DNA of 64,000 nucleotides from Agriotes lineatus (taxonomy: Eukaryota; Arthropoda; Insecta; Coleoptera; Elateridae), in contig OW679197.1 in NCBI GenBank assembly GCA_940337035.1, positions 39,190,466-39,254,465 of the forward strand. The letters run 5' to 3'. The notes under the pieces were generated by a model. The model did no database searches and was not told where the DNA came from. It saw nothing but the letters and a program-made list of their open reading frames with translations. Every line of letters starts with the position of its first letter. Position 1 is the first letter of the stretch. The translations under genes were made by a program, and so were the position numbers. This document shows, piece by piece, positions 12,600-22,192 of the stretch.

Positions 12600-12762
12600 A
12601 GGCAGTCCTAGATAAAATTTTGTACAATACACATGTGATAATGCATCATTAATATACTTGTGTGCTTACATAACTCGTGCTACGCACTCGTTTGTATCTT
12701 ACACACACGTATATTAATGATGCTGGTATCCCACTTGTATAGTAAATAACTATTATTTTATC
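12600..12762. repeat. Modular hairpin element, member A
   Basis: Outer left end AGATAAAATTTTGTACAAT then ACACATGTG; outer right end CACTTGTATAGTAAATAAC. These ends are shared with 51251-51415 and 53998-54135. The inner arms here are ATGCATCATTAATATAC and GTATATTAATGATGC, surrounding a CTCGTGCTACGCACTCG core. The core differs from the other members. Confidence 0.65.
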
Positions 12763-13077
12763 CTATTATGTTACTATGATAATAACTCCTTATAAACGAG
12801 TTGCGTTAAGATGCATTTAACAGCACTAGTGTTGTTAAGAAAAGTAACATACCGAGACTTTATTAGCATTTAATCACATATTGGCAGTACTGACTTGTAT
12901 TGTCAGTGACAATGTCAGTGCATGTCAAATTAGATGTTAGTAGGTTAGGTTTTGTTTGTTATAGACTGACGCAAAACTTAACCTGCTTTTTCTCTGCTAA
13001 TCTCGAATTTAACATAACCTGACAGTACTACCAACAATACAGTATTAAGTGATACCACCACAGCCATAGCAGATATA
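12763..13077. repeat. Dispersed repeat, left part (copy at 51402-51715)
   Basis: Sequence from TATTTTATCCTATTATG through TAACAGCACTAGTGTTG to AGTGATACCACCAC matches 51402-51715 closely and in the same orientation. The right-hand continuation of this copy resumes at 15643, on the other side of the mariner element. Confidence 0.75.
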
Positions 13078-15640
13078 CCGGGTAACAATGAAACTTGGGC
13101 CATGCTTATATCTGCTTTATTTATTAACCGATTTAGATGAAATTTGTATATTTTATGTTTTTCGGAATCTACGGCTCAAATTACATTCGACAGTGTTGCC
13201 AAATTTTTATTTTTCCAAAAGAAAAATAATATCTTTTCAATTCTATTTTTGAACGTAGAAGGCCGTGAGTGGCAAAAATCTGTTCTATTTGACTCTAGCA
13301 ACTCATAATAATAGCGATTTCATCAAAAAGATTAATACGAATTCATTCAGGAAGGAATATAATTTGCTAAAAGCTGTTTTTAAGAAAACGTCATTTTTTT
13401 TATGACACCTAGTAAAGGCCATCTTGCCATTAGACAGCAAATTTAATTACCAATCTAATGATATAGAACTTGCACCAATTTATCTTTATCTAAAACTCAA
13501 TTTCTTTATTTACTAAATTATAAAATACTTATTTTCAAGTCAACGATTTTGAAGACATTGTAAGCCAAGAAAATCAAATATTTAATTTCGAGTCAATCGT
13601 AAAATAGGCGAATTTTTAAGATACATAAACTAATTTAAAATGTATTAAGTTTTTTAAATGTTATTTTAGGTCGGTAACAATAAACTGAAACAAAATTAGC
13701 TGATAAGTAAGAAAATACAATTATAAACTTATTTTAGGAAACACATTGGTACCTATGTACAATAATTACTACAACTAAAAAATTTAAACAATATTTACAG
13801 TAAAATTACCAAATATAAAATGTTACAACAATAAATTATTTTAGTTATTAATGTCCAATTATATGCTCAAACTGTCGTCCATTTTCCCTGGCACACAATC
13901 TAGTTCTATTTAGTGTACACCTCATAACGTTTCTAAGTTCGTTTTCAGAAATGTCTCGAACTGCACGTTGAACTCTGGCCCTTAAGTCATCTAAATTCGT
14001 CGGTGGTCTGGAGTAAACTTTCCATACATAAAAATCTATAGGAGTCAGATCAGGCAATCTGGCTGGCCACCTAACTGGACCATTTCTTCGTATCCATCCA
14101 TGATACTACTTAGTAGTAGTAGTATCATGGTATCCATCTCTGTCCATAAGTGTCATCCAGATGTTGCCGAACAATGACAGCATTATGAGGTCCTGCCCCA
14201 TCCTGCTGAAAGAACATATTTTCTCTGATGTTCGGGGGCAAATTATTGATATCGGTTTCGATTTCATTTTCTAAAAATCCCAGATATCTTTGGCCTGTTA
14301 ACGGCCCGTCAAAGAAAATAGGTCCAATAATTCTTGTCCCTATAATACCCACCCATACGTTAAACCCAAATTTTTCTTGAAAATTACCTTCCCTCAGCAG
14401 TCTGGGATTTTCTTGAGCCCAATACCGTAAATTATTCCTGATGAACTTACCATTGTTTGTAAACCTAGACTCGTCTGAAAACAGTATCTTCGAAACAAAA
14501 CCATTATTTAAATCTTGATTATGCAAAAACCAATTGCAATATTCTAGTCTTCTTTCTGAGTCGTCTTCATATAAATGCTGATGCAAATTATATTTATAGG
14601 AGCGATATTTATGCTTTTTCAATATTTTTCTGGCACTTTCCCTGCTCACGTTGCATTCATTTTCCAATTCTCGCAGTGAAACAGATGGAAAAAATGGAAC
14701 ATAAGCCAATATATTAGTTTCTGCCTCTTCGCTGATGATAAAGTCGTTGCGGTTTTGATTAGCCGGTTCTTTTCTTAACATTATTTCCAATTTTCTAAAA
14801 TATGTTCTTGGTGGATGCCGTCTTAAAAGAAAACGAGCAGCGTACAGGGCACTTGCATTAATTGCGTTTTTTTAACATTCCCCGTATATTAGTATCATAT
14901 CGATTTGTTCATTTCGAGAATAACGATACCGATTATTATCTTCCATTTTGTCAACTAACAAGATGAATTGAGAGTAAAACACTAAACTTCTTTTACTTTT
15001 GACATGACATTAGACGCCTTTTGTTTTCCATGGCTAACTAATATTTTAGCAAACTTCAACGCGCAATTCATGGGACTTACGTATTACACACTACATATTA
15101 CACTTTTCAGTTTTAGATAAAGATAAAGTGATGCATGATGCATATCGATAGATAGGTAATTATATTTTCTATCTAATGGTACGATGGCCCTTGGTAGGTG
15201 CAATTAAAAAAATGACTTTTTCTTTAAAAACCCTTTTCGCAAATGTTATTCTTTCCTGAATGAATTGGTATTAATCTGTTTGATGAAATCGCTATTATTA
15301 TGAGTTGCTAGAGTCAATTAGAACAGATTTTTGCCATGCACGGCCTTCTACGTGCAAAAATAAAATTGAAAAAATAATATTTTTCTTTTGGAAAAATTAA
15401 AATTTGGCAACACTGTCGTATGTAGTTTGAGCCATAGATTCCGAAAAACATAAAATATACAGGGTGATCCATTTAAAAAATCAAAGTTGGTATCATTTCC
15501 GGCGAAACCGGAAGTCATCCATTTTGATTATATCTGTCCATCAATCCTAAATTATGCTTAATACCCTCAAACCAAATTTCATCTAAATCTGTTAAAAATA
15601 AAGGAGATATAAGCATGGCCCTAGTTGCGTTGTCACCCGG
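13078..15640 (-). mobile_element. Mariner-type element with long inverted repeats
   Basis: TA dinucleotides flank both ends (13076-13077, 15641-15642). Terminal sequences CCGGGTAACAATGAAAC and its counterpart ending GTTGTCACCCGG begin inverted arms that stay recognisable for several hundred bases (about 13078-13430 and 15160-15640). The right arm carries about 100 extra bases containing GGTGATCCATTTAAAA. The element sits inside a dispersed repeat whose uninterrupted relative is at 51402-51931. The internal transposase is broken (separate entry). Non-coding AT-rich spacers lie at 13430-13847 and 14950-15160. Confidence 0.85.
13848..14946 (-). pseudogene. Tc1/mariner-like transposase (DUF4817 + DDE_3 type), broken
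   Basis: Start ATG at 14944-14946 gives an N-terminal helix-turn-helix region beginning MEDNNRYRYSRNEQIDM, followed by LIYGEC; this resembles the DUF4817 domain of insect transposases. A TAA codon right after GEC is the first break. The frame then runs through RRHPPRTYFRKLE, an HTH-like segment (SLRELENECNVSRESARKIL), the first catalytic Asp in LFSDESRF, and the second in FFQQDGAGPHNA. About 27 bases forming a near-palindrome (TGATACTACT ... AGTAGTATCA, about 14097-14130) then break the frame. The last part (14057-13848) carries the third Asp in LPDLTPIDFYVW and ends RTRLCARENGRQFEH. Spacing between the second and third Asp is about 36 residues by my count once the insertion is ignored. Confidence 0.88.
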
Positions 15641-15642
15641 TA

Positions 15643-15870
15643 TGTCTCGCTGTTGTGTCATTAATAAACATTTTTCTTATGTTTTGAAAAAGATTAGTAT
15701 TTTAGGATAAAATAAAACGTGTTACGATATACGTAACGTTATCTGCTTTCTACATTACTCGAGAATTTTAAAGAACTCCCTCCTAACGTCGCTCGTTTAT
15801 TCAAACTATTCTCTCGTAATGTAAAAAGCTTGATAACTTTACTTGCATAGTAAATTACTATAATATTACT
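15643..15870. repeat. Dispersed repeat, right part, with hairpin core
   Basis: Continues the repeat interrupted at 13077. CTCGCTGTTG through GGATAAAATAAA to GCATAGTAAATTACTATAA matches 51712-51930. It contains an inverted pair (ATTACTCGAGAATTTT / TATTCTCTCGTAAT) around CGTCGCTCG. The copy at 51.9 kb carries a 500-bp MITE at its end; here the site is empty. Confidence 0.7.
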
Positions 15871-15914
15871 AGCTTTTGGTAAGAGGGTTTTTACGGGCGA
15901 ATAGCTAGTACAAC

Positions 15915-16410
15915 CTGTTACCTTGCGTGTATTGTTTAATATTTTATTTCTTCCTCACTTGTAAATAACTAGAAATTTACCATTTATTCAAAATGTCAAA
16001 CTGAAAAGCAACTAAATTCATCAACATGACACATACTAAGGAAGACAACTCTGGCTTTGCACGCTATCATTTATCTATGAGCACGGTTGTAAAACTGACA
16101 GTTAACTTGTATAGTATTTAACATTACAAGCCAGGTAAAACAGGTTTTACTGGCGATAGGATTGGGATGACTGGCGAGCCGTTAGGCGAGCCTGTCATAT
16201 CCTTGAGCCAGTAAAAATGGTTACCTGGCGTGAATTGTTGAATGTTTTATTTGTTCCTCACTTGTAAATAACTAGAAATTCACCATTTATTCAAAATGTC
16301 AAACTGACAAGCAACTAAATTATTGAATATGACACATACTAAGGAAGACAACTCTGGCTTTGCACGCTATCATTTATCTATGAGCACGCTTGTAAAATAT
16401 AACTGGCTAG
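15915..16410. repeat. Tandem duplication, period about 302 bp
   Basis: About 180 bases (TCACTTGTAAATAACTAG, TTATTCAAAATGTCAAACTG, ACTCTGGCTTTGCACGC and on to CATTTATCTATGAGCACG) occur at about 15920-16095 and again at about 16224-16396 with roughly 95% identity. Non-coding. The sequence that follows, to 17118, has no recognisable feature. Confidence 0.8.
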
Positions 16411-17118
16411 CCAGTAAATTTTTTACTGAAACATTTTCAAGGTGAATACAGTGACTTGACAAATTGATGTTTACAAATAAAAGATTTTACAAGTTAGTAA
16501 CTTGTTAAAATAAACTTTCTTGATTAATACAGTGACTTGATAAATGGATGTTTACAAGTGAGGAACAATAAACATCATATCCATACACAGCTGAGGTTCC
16601 CTTTAACTACGTTTTTACAGTTGGTCAATGTTTTATGCATCCCGGCACGGTAAAATGACTAGAAAAAGCAAACTCTAGAATTAATAGAAAATGTTCTAAA
16701 CAAATATGTCGGCCAAAAAATGCAATACAATACTTGTGCGCTCGGTTTTATTAAAGCAGTCCGCTTCGCGTCGAGCATCAAAAATTAAAACCTGGCGTTG
16801 TAAAATGCAACCTACCTCACTCGCAATGTAAAAAACCATTTTCATGTTCCAAGCCATTAAAATATTCCATGTTTTGGCAGCGTCCAAGATAATACAATAT
16901 TGAGAAAATACATACAAGAGATTCCAGAACATTTGTTTGTTTAAATAACTTTTCCTTCCAAAAAAGTTTGTAGCATGCGGATAGAGACTAATTTATTAGA
17001 AGCTATAATATTTTTCGTGTTTTTAAGCTTCTGTCTTGTTTGACTTCAATTAGTGTTTTCATTTCGTGTACCACAAAATTTATTATTTTGCAAATGCTAA
17101 CTCATTGCCTTTTTCCAG

Positions 17119-17630
17119 TTAAATCAGCAGACAACAACAAGCGAAGACCTGAACGGCTTCTTAAACAACTCGCCGATTTACGTGACATCTTTGACTGCCA
17201 CCGAGCCTTTAAACAACAACCCCACCGTAAGCAAACCCGGCGGCGGAGCGATCACGACAGCGGTGGTGTCCTCGAAGGAGTCCATCACCACAGCGAAACT
17301 ACTGCCTACAAATCAAACAAACGGACATGAACCTAGTGATATTATTTTAACGCAACAGTTCGGGGACAAGAAACCCGTCAAAGATTTAAACAAAGTGCCA
17401 AATGATGTTAGAGTAACCGCGGAGAAGGGAAAAGCCGCGGTACCGCCAAATCAAAATAAGGAAACCCCTTCGCAATCCCTAGAAGTAAGGACGTTAGGAG
17501 ATAGACGGGCGTCTTCACCCTTCCAGAATGGACGGACGGAAGTGCTCATAGGCGCGGAAGACAATAAGCTGAAGACTACCGCTATTGTTGAAAGCAATAA
17601 CAACAAGTTGGCCATCGATCCTGAAGCACG
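17119..17630 (+). CDS. Internal exon of an unrecognised host gene
   Basis: A single frame stays open across the whole interval. It is bounded by a polypyrimidine tract with acceptor AG (GCCTTTTTCCAG, ending 17118) and a consensus donor GTAAGT at 17631. The 512-bp exon starts at phase 0 and ends with two bases of an Arg codon. The encoded 170 residues are hydrophilic and rich in Asn, Thr, Ser and Lys: an N-terminal QQTTTSEDLNGFLNNSP, a middle KLLPTNQTNGHEPSD, and a C-terminal TEVLIGAEDNKLKTTA. It has no membrane segment, cysteine motif or catalytic motif and looks intrinsically disordered. Base composition is clearly richer in G+C than the flanks, as expected of a real exon. I do not recognise the gene; neighbouring exons are not identified. 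Confidence 0.6.
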
Positions 17631-18654
17631 GTAAGTTCAGTTTGCCATTCTACTGCTTAAAAAAGTGAGCAAGGCTGAATTGTACTCTTAATATTTCCTA
17701 GGTTAAAGCTATTTCAGAATAGGAGAACGTTTTTGGAATAAAACAGAAAATCGGTTAGGTACTTTATTTTTTTATAACTCTCTCACAACCATTCACTTGA
17801 ATCGAGAATGCTGCAGAACCCTTATTTTATTACAAAGCGTTGATGCATTCGGTGTTATGTAGATGTGGTTTGACACAACAAACTTTAAGGTTCAAAGTTT
17901 TTCTTGAGAGGGTGGTTCAGTCCTTCCTATTCACGGATTCCGTAAAACGGAGTCGTATCTGAATGCGTTAGTTGTTTGTCCTATGTGTGTTTGCTTATTC
18001 GAAATCTTTAAATTTTGAACATGAAAAAGTAGAATAAAGGTGTTTGAAGAACCAACCTCATATCTCGTAAGGAACATGGACAAAATGGCCGTCAAACTTC
18101 GATATGCGTATTTACCAATTTGGGAATTTTTAATTTTAACTTCAGGTTTGAATAGAAGATGAAACAGTGGAATAGGAATGTCAAGAACCACCCTCATATC
18201 TCGTAAGGGGCAAGGACAATATGACGCATACATTAAAAAACAGAATTACGATTGTTATCTGTGGTATATTCCAAGAACTTTCATATTCACGTTTGAACAG
18301 TATTTATAAATATTAAAAGTACAGTTAATGTGGTTGTTATGGCAATTGTACTGTCAGCAGATACGCGATGTTCGTGAAGGCATTTGACTATTACTTATTA
18401 GTCAGGAAGGTATGTGATTATCACAGTTGCTATGTACATTATCAAAAGTTAGTACATGCGTAACTATGCATTTTGCCGTTTTTTATTGGTTGATGTTAGA
18501 GAGAGTGGTATAATCAAAATAATCAACGTAACTCATAAAAATATACACAGATATTAGTTAAACAGAAAAACATACCTACTTCAATAAGTAGCAGTACAAA
18601 CATTAGTTAATCACTTGGTGCTCACTGCTCTGGCATACGCTCCAAGGTTTTTCA
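17631..18654. other. Probable intron, no feature
   Basis: AT-rich sequence after a good splice donor. Two short stretches repeat around CCTCATATCTCGTAAGG (about 18056-18072 and 18192-18208). Nothing else recognised. Confidence 0.4.
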
Positions 18655-18897
18655 AAAATTAAAAAAATGCAGATGAAAGCCTCTACAGAATGCCATCATT
18701 CGGAAGTGATGTAAAACCGTGGGTTCCATGTTACTACGGTGTGTAGCATGTAAAAGATTCCTTGCTAGGGTTGGAACTCCTTAGTCTCGGCAAAATTCTA
18801 AGTAGGACTTTGACCATATGACCAAAGCAGTCGGTGTCTAAGGTACCTGGTACTCTGCATGCCTAGACCTTGTCCATTAACAAACAAACAAACAAAA
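18655..18897 (+). mobile_element. SINE fragment (5'-truncated)
   Basis: Matches the body of the complete SINE at 42620-42941: AATGCAGATGAAAGCC, AGAATGCCATCATTC, AGTGATGTAAA, GTGTAGCATGTAAAA, GTCTAAGGTACCTGGTACTC, then a CAAACAAACAAACAAA tail. The tRNA-like head is missing. Orientation +. Confidence 0.85.
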
Positions 18898-21710
18898 GAT
18901 CTCGCAATTTTCAATAAATGAGATTTTTTTATCACTGCAGAAGCTTTCATTTCTTTCCATCCCTTTCTGTACAGTGCATTCATTTATGTACCAGATTAAG
19001 CAGATTTTTTTGTATGCGCTAATAGATTTTAAACTTCCGTTTTATTGTAGGTAATTACTTATATTGACATCTTAAGATGGAAAAGCAGATTGCCTGCGAT
19101 TTGAAAATGTAATATGATTACGTGGTTATTAGATCGAAACCAGTTTCGATAATGACCATTTAATCCTTCTTGGATATTCTTGTCAAGGAAATCATATTTG
19201 ACACGTATGGGCAGTGTCTAGTTTAGTATCCGTGACTGTAAATATTGAATAATTGTAGAAAAACAACTGAATATTTCACAATATTTCATTTAGGTTAATC
19301 ACATTTTTAAACAATAACTTCACTCGATTTGGTAATTGGGCTGAAGCTCAGATAATGCTTAATACTCTTTCATATTTCCATAAATATTATAAAATGAACG
19401 TTCAGAATGGCAAACTCACAATAAAAATGCAAGTAAAGCTACGGTTATTAGTTCGGAAGGAGTGCCCTTAATGATCATTTAATACTCCCTCGTTTTCTTT
19501 CCGTCCTGCTTATCCAGGACATCCGATTTGCACAAATTATAATTTTATATCAATCGGCTGGAAGACCGTCTTGACGACTGTTTGCTTTAATTCGTTATTG
19601 CCAGCTGCATTTTATAAAAATGATTTTATCTGAGTCGCGCTCAATAAACTCGTCGGGCTTATTCCAATTTTCAAATCTCTCAGTTCATCTAGCGATGTTT
19701 AACGTTTAACGCTTGCCCCATTTCCATTCAAAATTTAGTTTTATTTCTCTTTTTCGTCATCAAGCGCTGCCTGGTAGGCGTTTTATAGCTTTATCAAACT
19801 TTATTGATAATACCCAACCTTCACATATAGCTTAGGATCACGTTTTGCTCCGTGTTGGTATTCCATCTCGTATGGAATATTTCATGCAAATTTCATCATT
19901 TAATGTTAACCCGTTTTTTAATATCAGTTCAGAGCTCCTATTGTAAAAATTACAAAAATAGGGAAGTGTTATGAACTCAATATTGAATTACTGATTTTTA
20001 TTAATTGCGATTAGAAAAAATTGCAAAACTATTCGTTGGCATGCAACTTCCTGTACAAAACAATAACAGTAACTTCTAAATACTAATAAATAATATTATT
20101 TTATTTTATATTATTTATATTTAGATCACACGAACAATGGTTAAAGAGTAGCTCAAGCAGTTTCCAGATTTCGTTGCTGTAGAATTGCTTTCTATGTGAT
20201 ATCTATTTCGTTTATTTTCCTTTTTTTTACTTTCTGTCCACTTATGAGAGCTTTGGCGCGTATAATAAATGCGTTTATCTTTTCCATTTGCAGTAAAACT
20301 TTACGATTCCCAGGAGAAACAGCGAGATTTCAAACGTGTAATTACCAAAAACAAGGGAGAAACTATAAAAATTCTATTAGAACTTCCATCTATCTTAAGC
20401 TTATGCAGTGTTTTTACGAATGTCCCATCCATTAGTTTCTCTGGCATACGCTCCAAATGCAATTTAAAAGACGAATGTTCGTAGATATTTAAAGATATCA
20501 GCAAAGACTAGTAAAAACGTAAAGTTGCCAAACGTAAAATATTTCCTCACTTTCGTTCGAGCTTTCGACGTGATGAACGTTCAAATGTCGCCCGCGCTTT
20601 TAAAAGAACTTGGTAAAATACTCTTTCAGCTTCTAGCAGTCTTTGGTACTTTTCCGGGGCTGAACAAAAATAAGGATGACGAGGCAAGTTCTTAAATTAT
20701 AAGAGCAGTATTCTGAGAAACTGTTGGTAAAAACCGTGGTTGCAGGCGGAATGACGTTCCAAACTGTGGAGCAGGATGGATTTTTTCTCATTTCAAGTTC
20801 GGTCATCTGCCCTGTTCTATTAATCAAGGACTATTTGTAAACAATGCAATATAACTTCAATTGCGTGGTACTATAACTTAGGTTTGGTGTTGAAGCAGAA
20901 GTATCTGTTGAATAAAGCAGAACTTTGTCGCTTATTTTTGTTTGTTTCCATATAAGCTTGAGATAATAAACATAATATGGTACACGAGTATAAAAATGTT
21001 GTTCTACTTGAAAATGGATTTTCGGCTTTTAAGATCAAACAAGATATGAATCACCAATGGAATTTTTTCGAAAAAAAAACGATTATTTACTCGTGGGAAG
21101 GTCACGAGCTGCTTTGTTTTCCTGTATAATTACGATGTGGCCCAAGTTAATAGCCAAGCGGTAGCTTGAATGGGAGTAGATTTAATATTTAAAATTTAAA
21201 TAATTCGTTCCGTCCTTGTAACTTGTTTGTGATGATTATGAATATTAACCAGACGTCTTAACGTCTTGCTATATGGAAATAGGAGAGGAAGCAGACTAGA
21301 TCTCGTTAAGAATGCTAATAATAATAATTTTATGTCGTCTCAATTTGATGTTTCACATTAAGGGGATGTGATACCCGTCTGAAATCTCTAACATTGAGAA
21401 CTTTGGATATAGGCAACACACACAACATTTTCTATTTGCAATAATTTTTACGTTAATAAACACGTAGCACAAAAACCAACGCAGCAGCACCTTAGGAGCA
21501 TTATTACTTAGCATCATTACTCACCGCTATTGTGTAACCTCTTAATAGCCTCGTCCCTAGGTATTTTGTAGATTTAGCTAATAAGTAGCTAATCACTATT
21601 AACACTTGCTTTAAAACATACTTTTTATATTTAATTGTTATGAATAAAATTGTATTTAACACAAAGAAAAAATTAGTTTAAAAATAGACTTTTATTCATT
21701 AAAGAGTAAC
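18898..21710. other. Intergenic or intronic DNA, no supported gene
   Basis: AT-rich. Short frames at 20196-20504 overlap a possible splice acceptor at 20293 but have no family match (see rejected items). Nothing else of note. Confidence 0.4.
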
Positions 21711-22162
21711 ATAATAGTATATTATGTTATTAGGAGCAAAAGTTATATTTTATGTGGCGAGGCTGGACGGGTTATCTGCCGAGCTTGCGAGGCAGATAAG
21801 TACAGCCGAGCCACATAAAGATACTTTTGCTCCGAATAACATATAGTATTTTTTCTTCAAACGTTTTTATAACAAATTATTTATAACTTTGTGAACAAAA
21901 TTCGCAGAAAATTACTTGATCTCGTCAGCGGCAGATAATATTATCTGCCGCTGACGAGCGGCAGATAAAGTTGTCAGCGGCAGATAATAACTTTATCTGC
22001 CGCTGACGAGCGGCAGATAAAGTCGTCAGCGGCAGATAATAACTTTATCTGCCGCTCGTCAGCGGCAGATAATATTATCTGCCGCTTGGCAATAAAGTGA
22101 CAGTTTAGCATCATCAATCCAGTAGTATAATGCCATATTTTACTACCGTTTGAAGAAAAAAG
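21711..22162. repeat. Palindromic block, copy 1 (inverted relative to 47578-48079)
   Basis: Two structural parts. First, a hairpin of about 135 bases: ATGTTATTAGGAGCAAAAG with TTATGTGGCGAGGC, mirrored by GAGCCACATAAAG and CTTTTGCTCCGAATAACAT. Second, an array of GCGGCAGATAAAG / CTTTATCTGCCGC palindromes (21930-22086) ending with CGTTTGAAGAAAAAAG. The copy at 47578-48079 is nearly identical, in reverse orientation, with one more repeat unit of about 50 bases. The block lies 30 bp past the stop codon of the transposase at 22193. I find no target duplication for this copy. Confidence 0.8.
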
Positions 22163-22192
22163 ATATAATTACATACAAATAAAAATTTCCAT

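Noticed and set aside
16696..16932. 78-codon minus-strand ORF beginning MFWNLLYVF
   Set aside because: No family resemblance, no splice or promoter context, and AT-rich composition like the surroundings.
20196..20504. Second exon of the 17.1-kb host gene after acceptor TTTCCATTTGCAG at 20293
   Set aside because: The phase would fit (46 codons to a stop), but the peptide has no recognisable conservation and three overlapping frames are open here on both strands.
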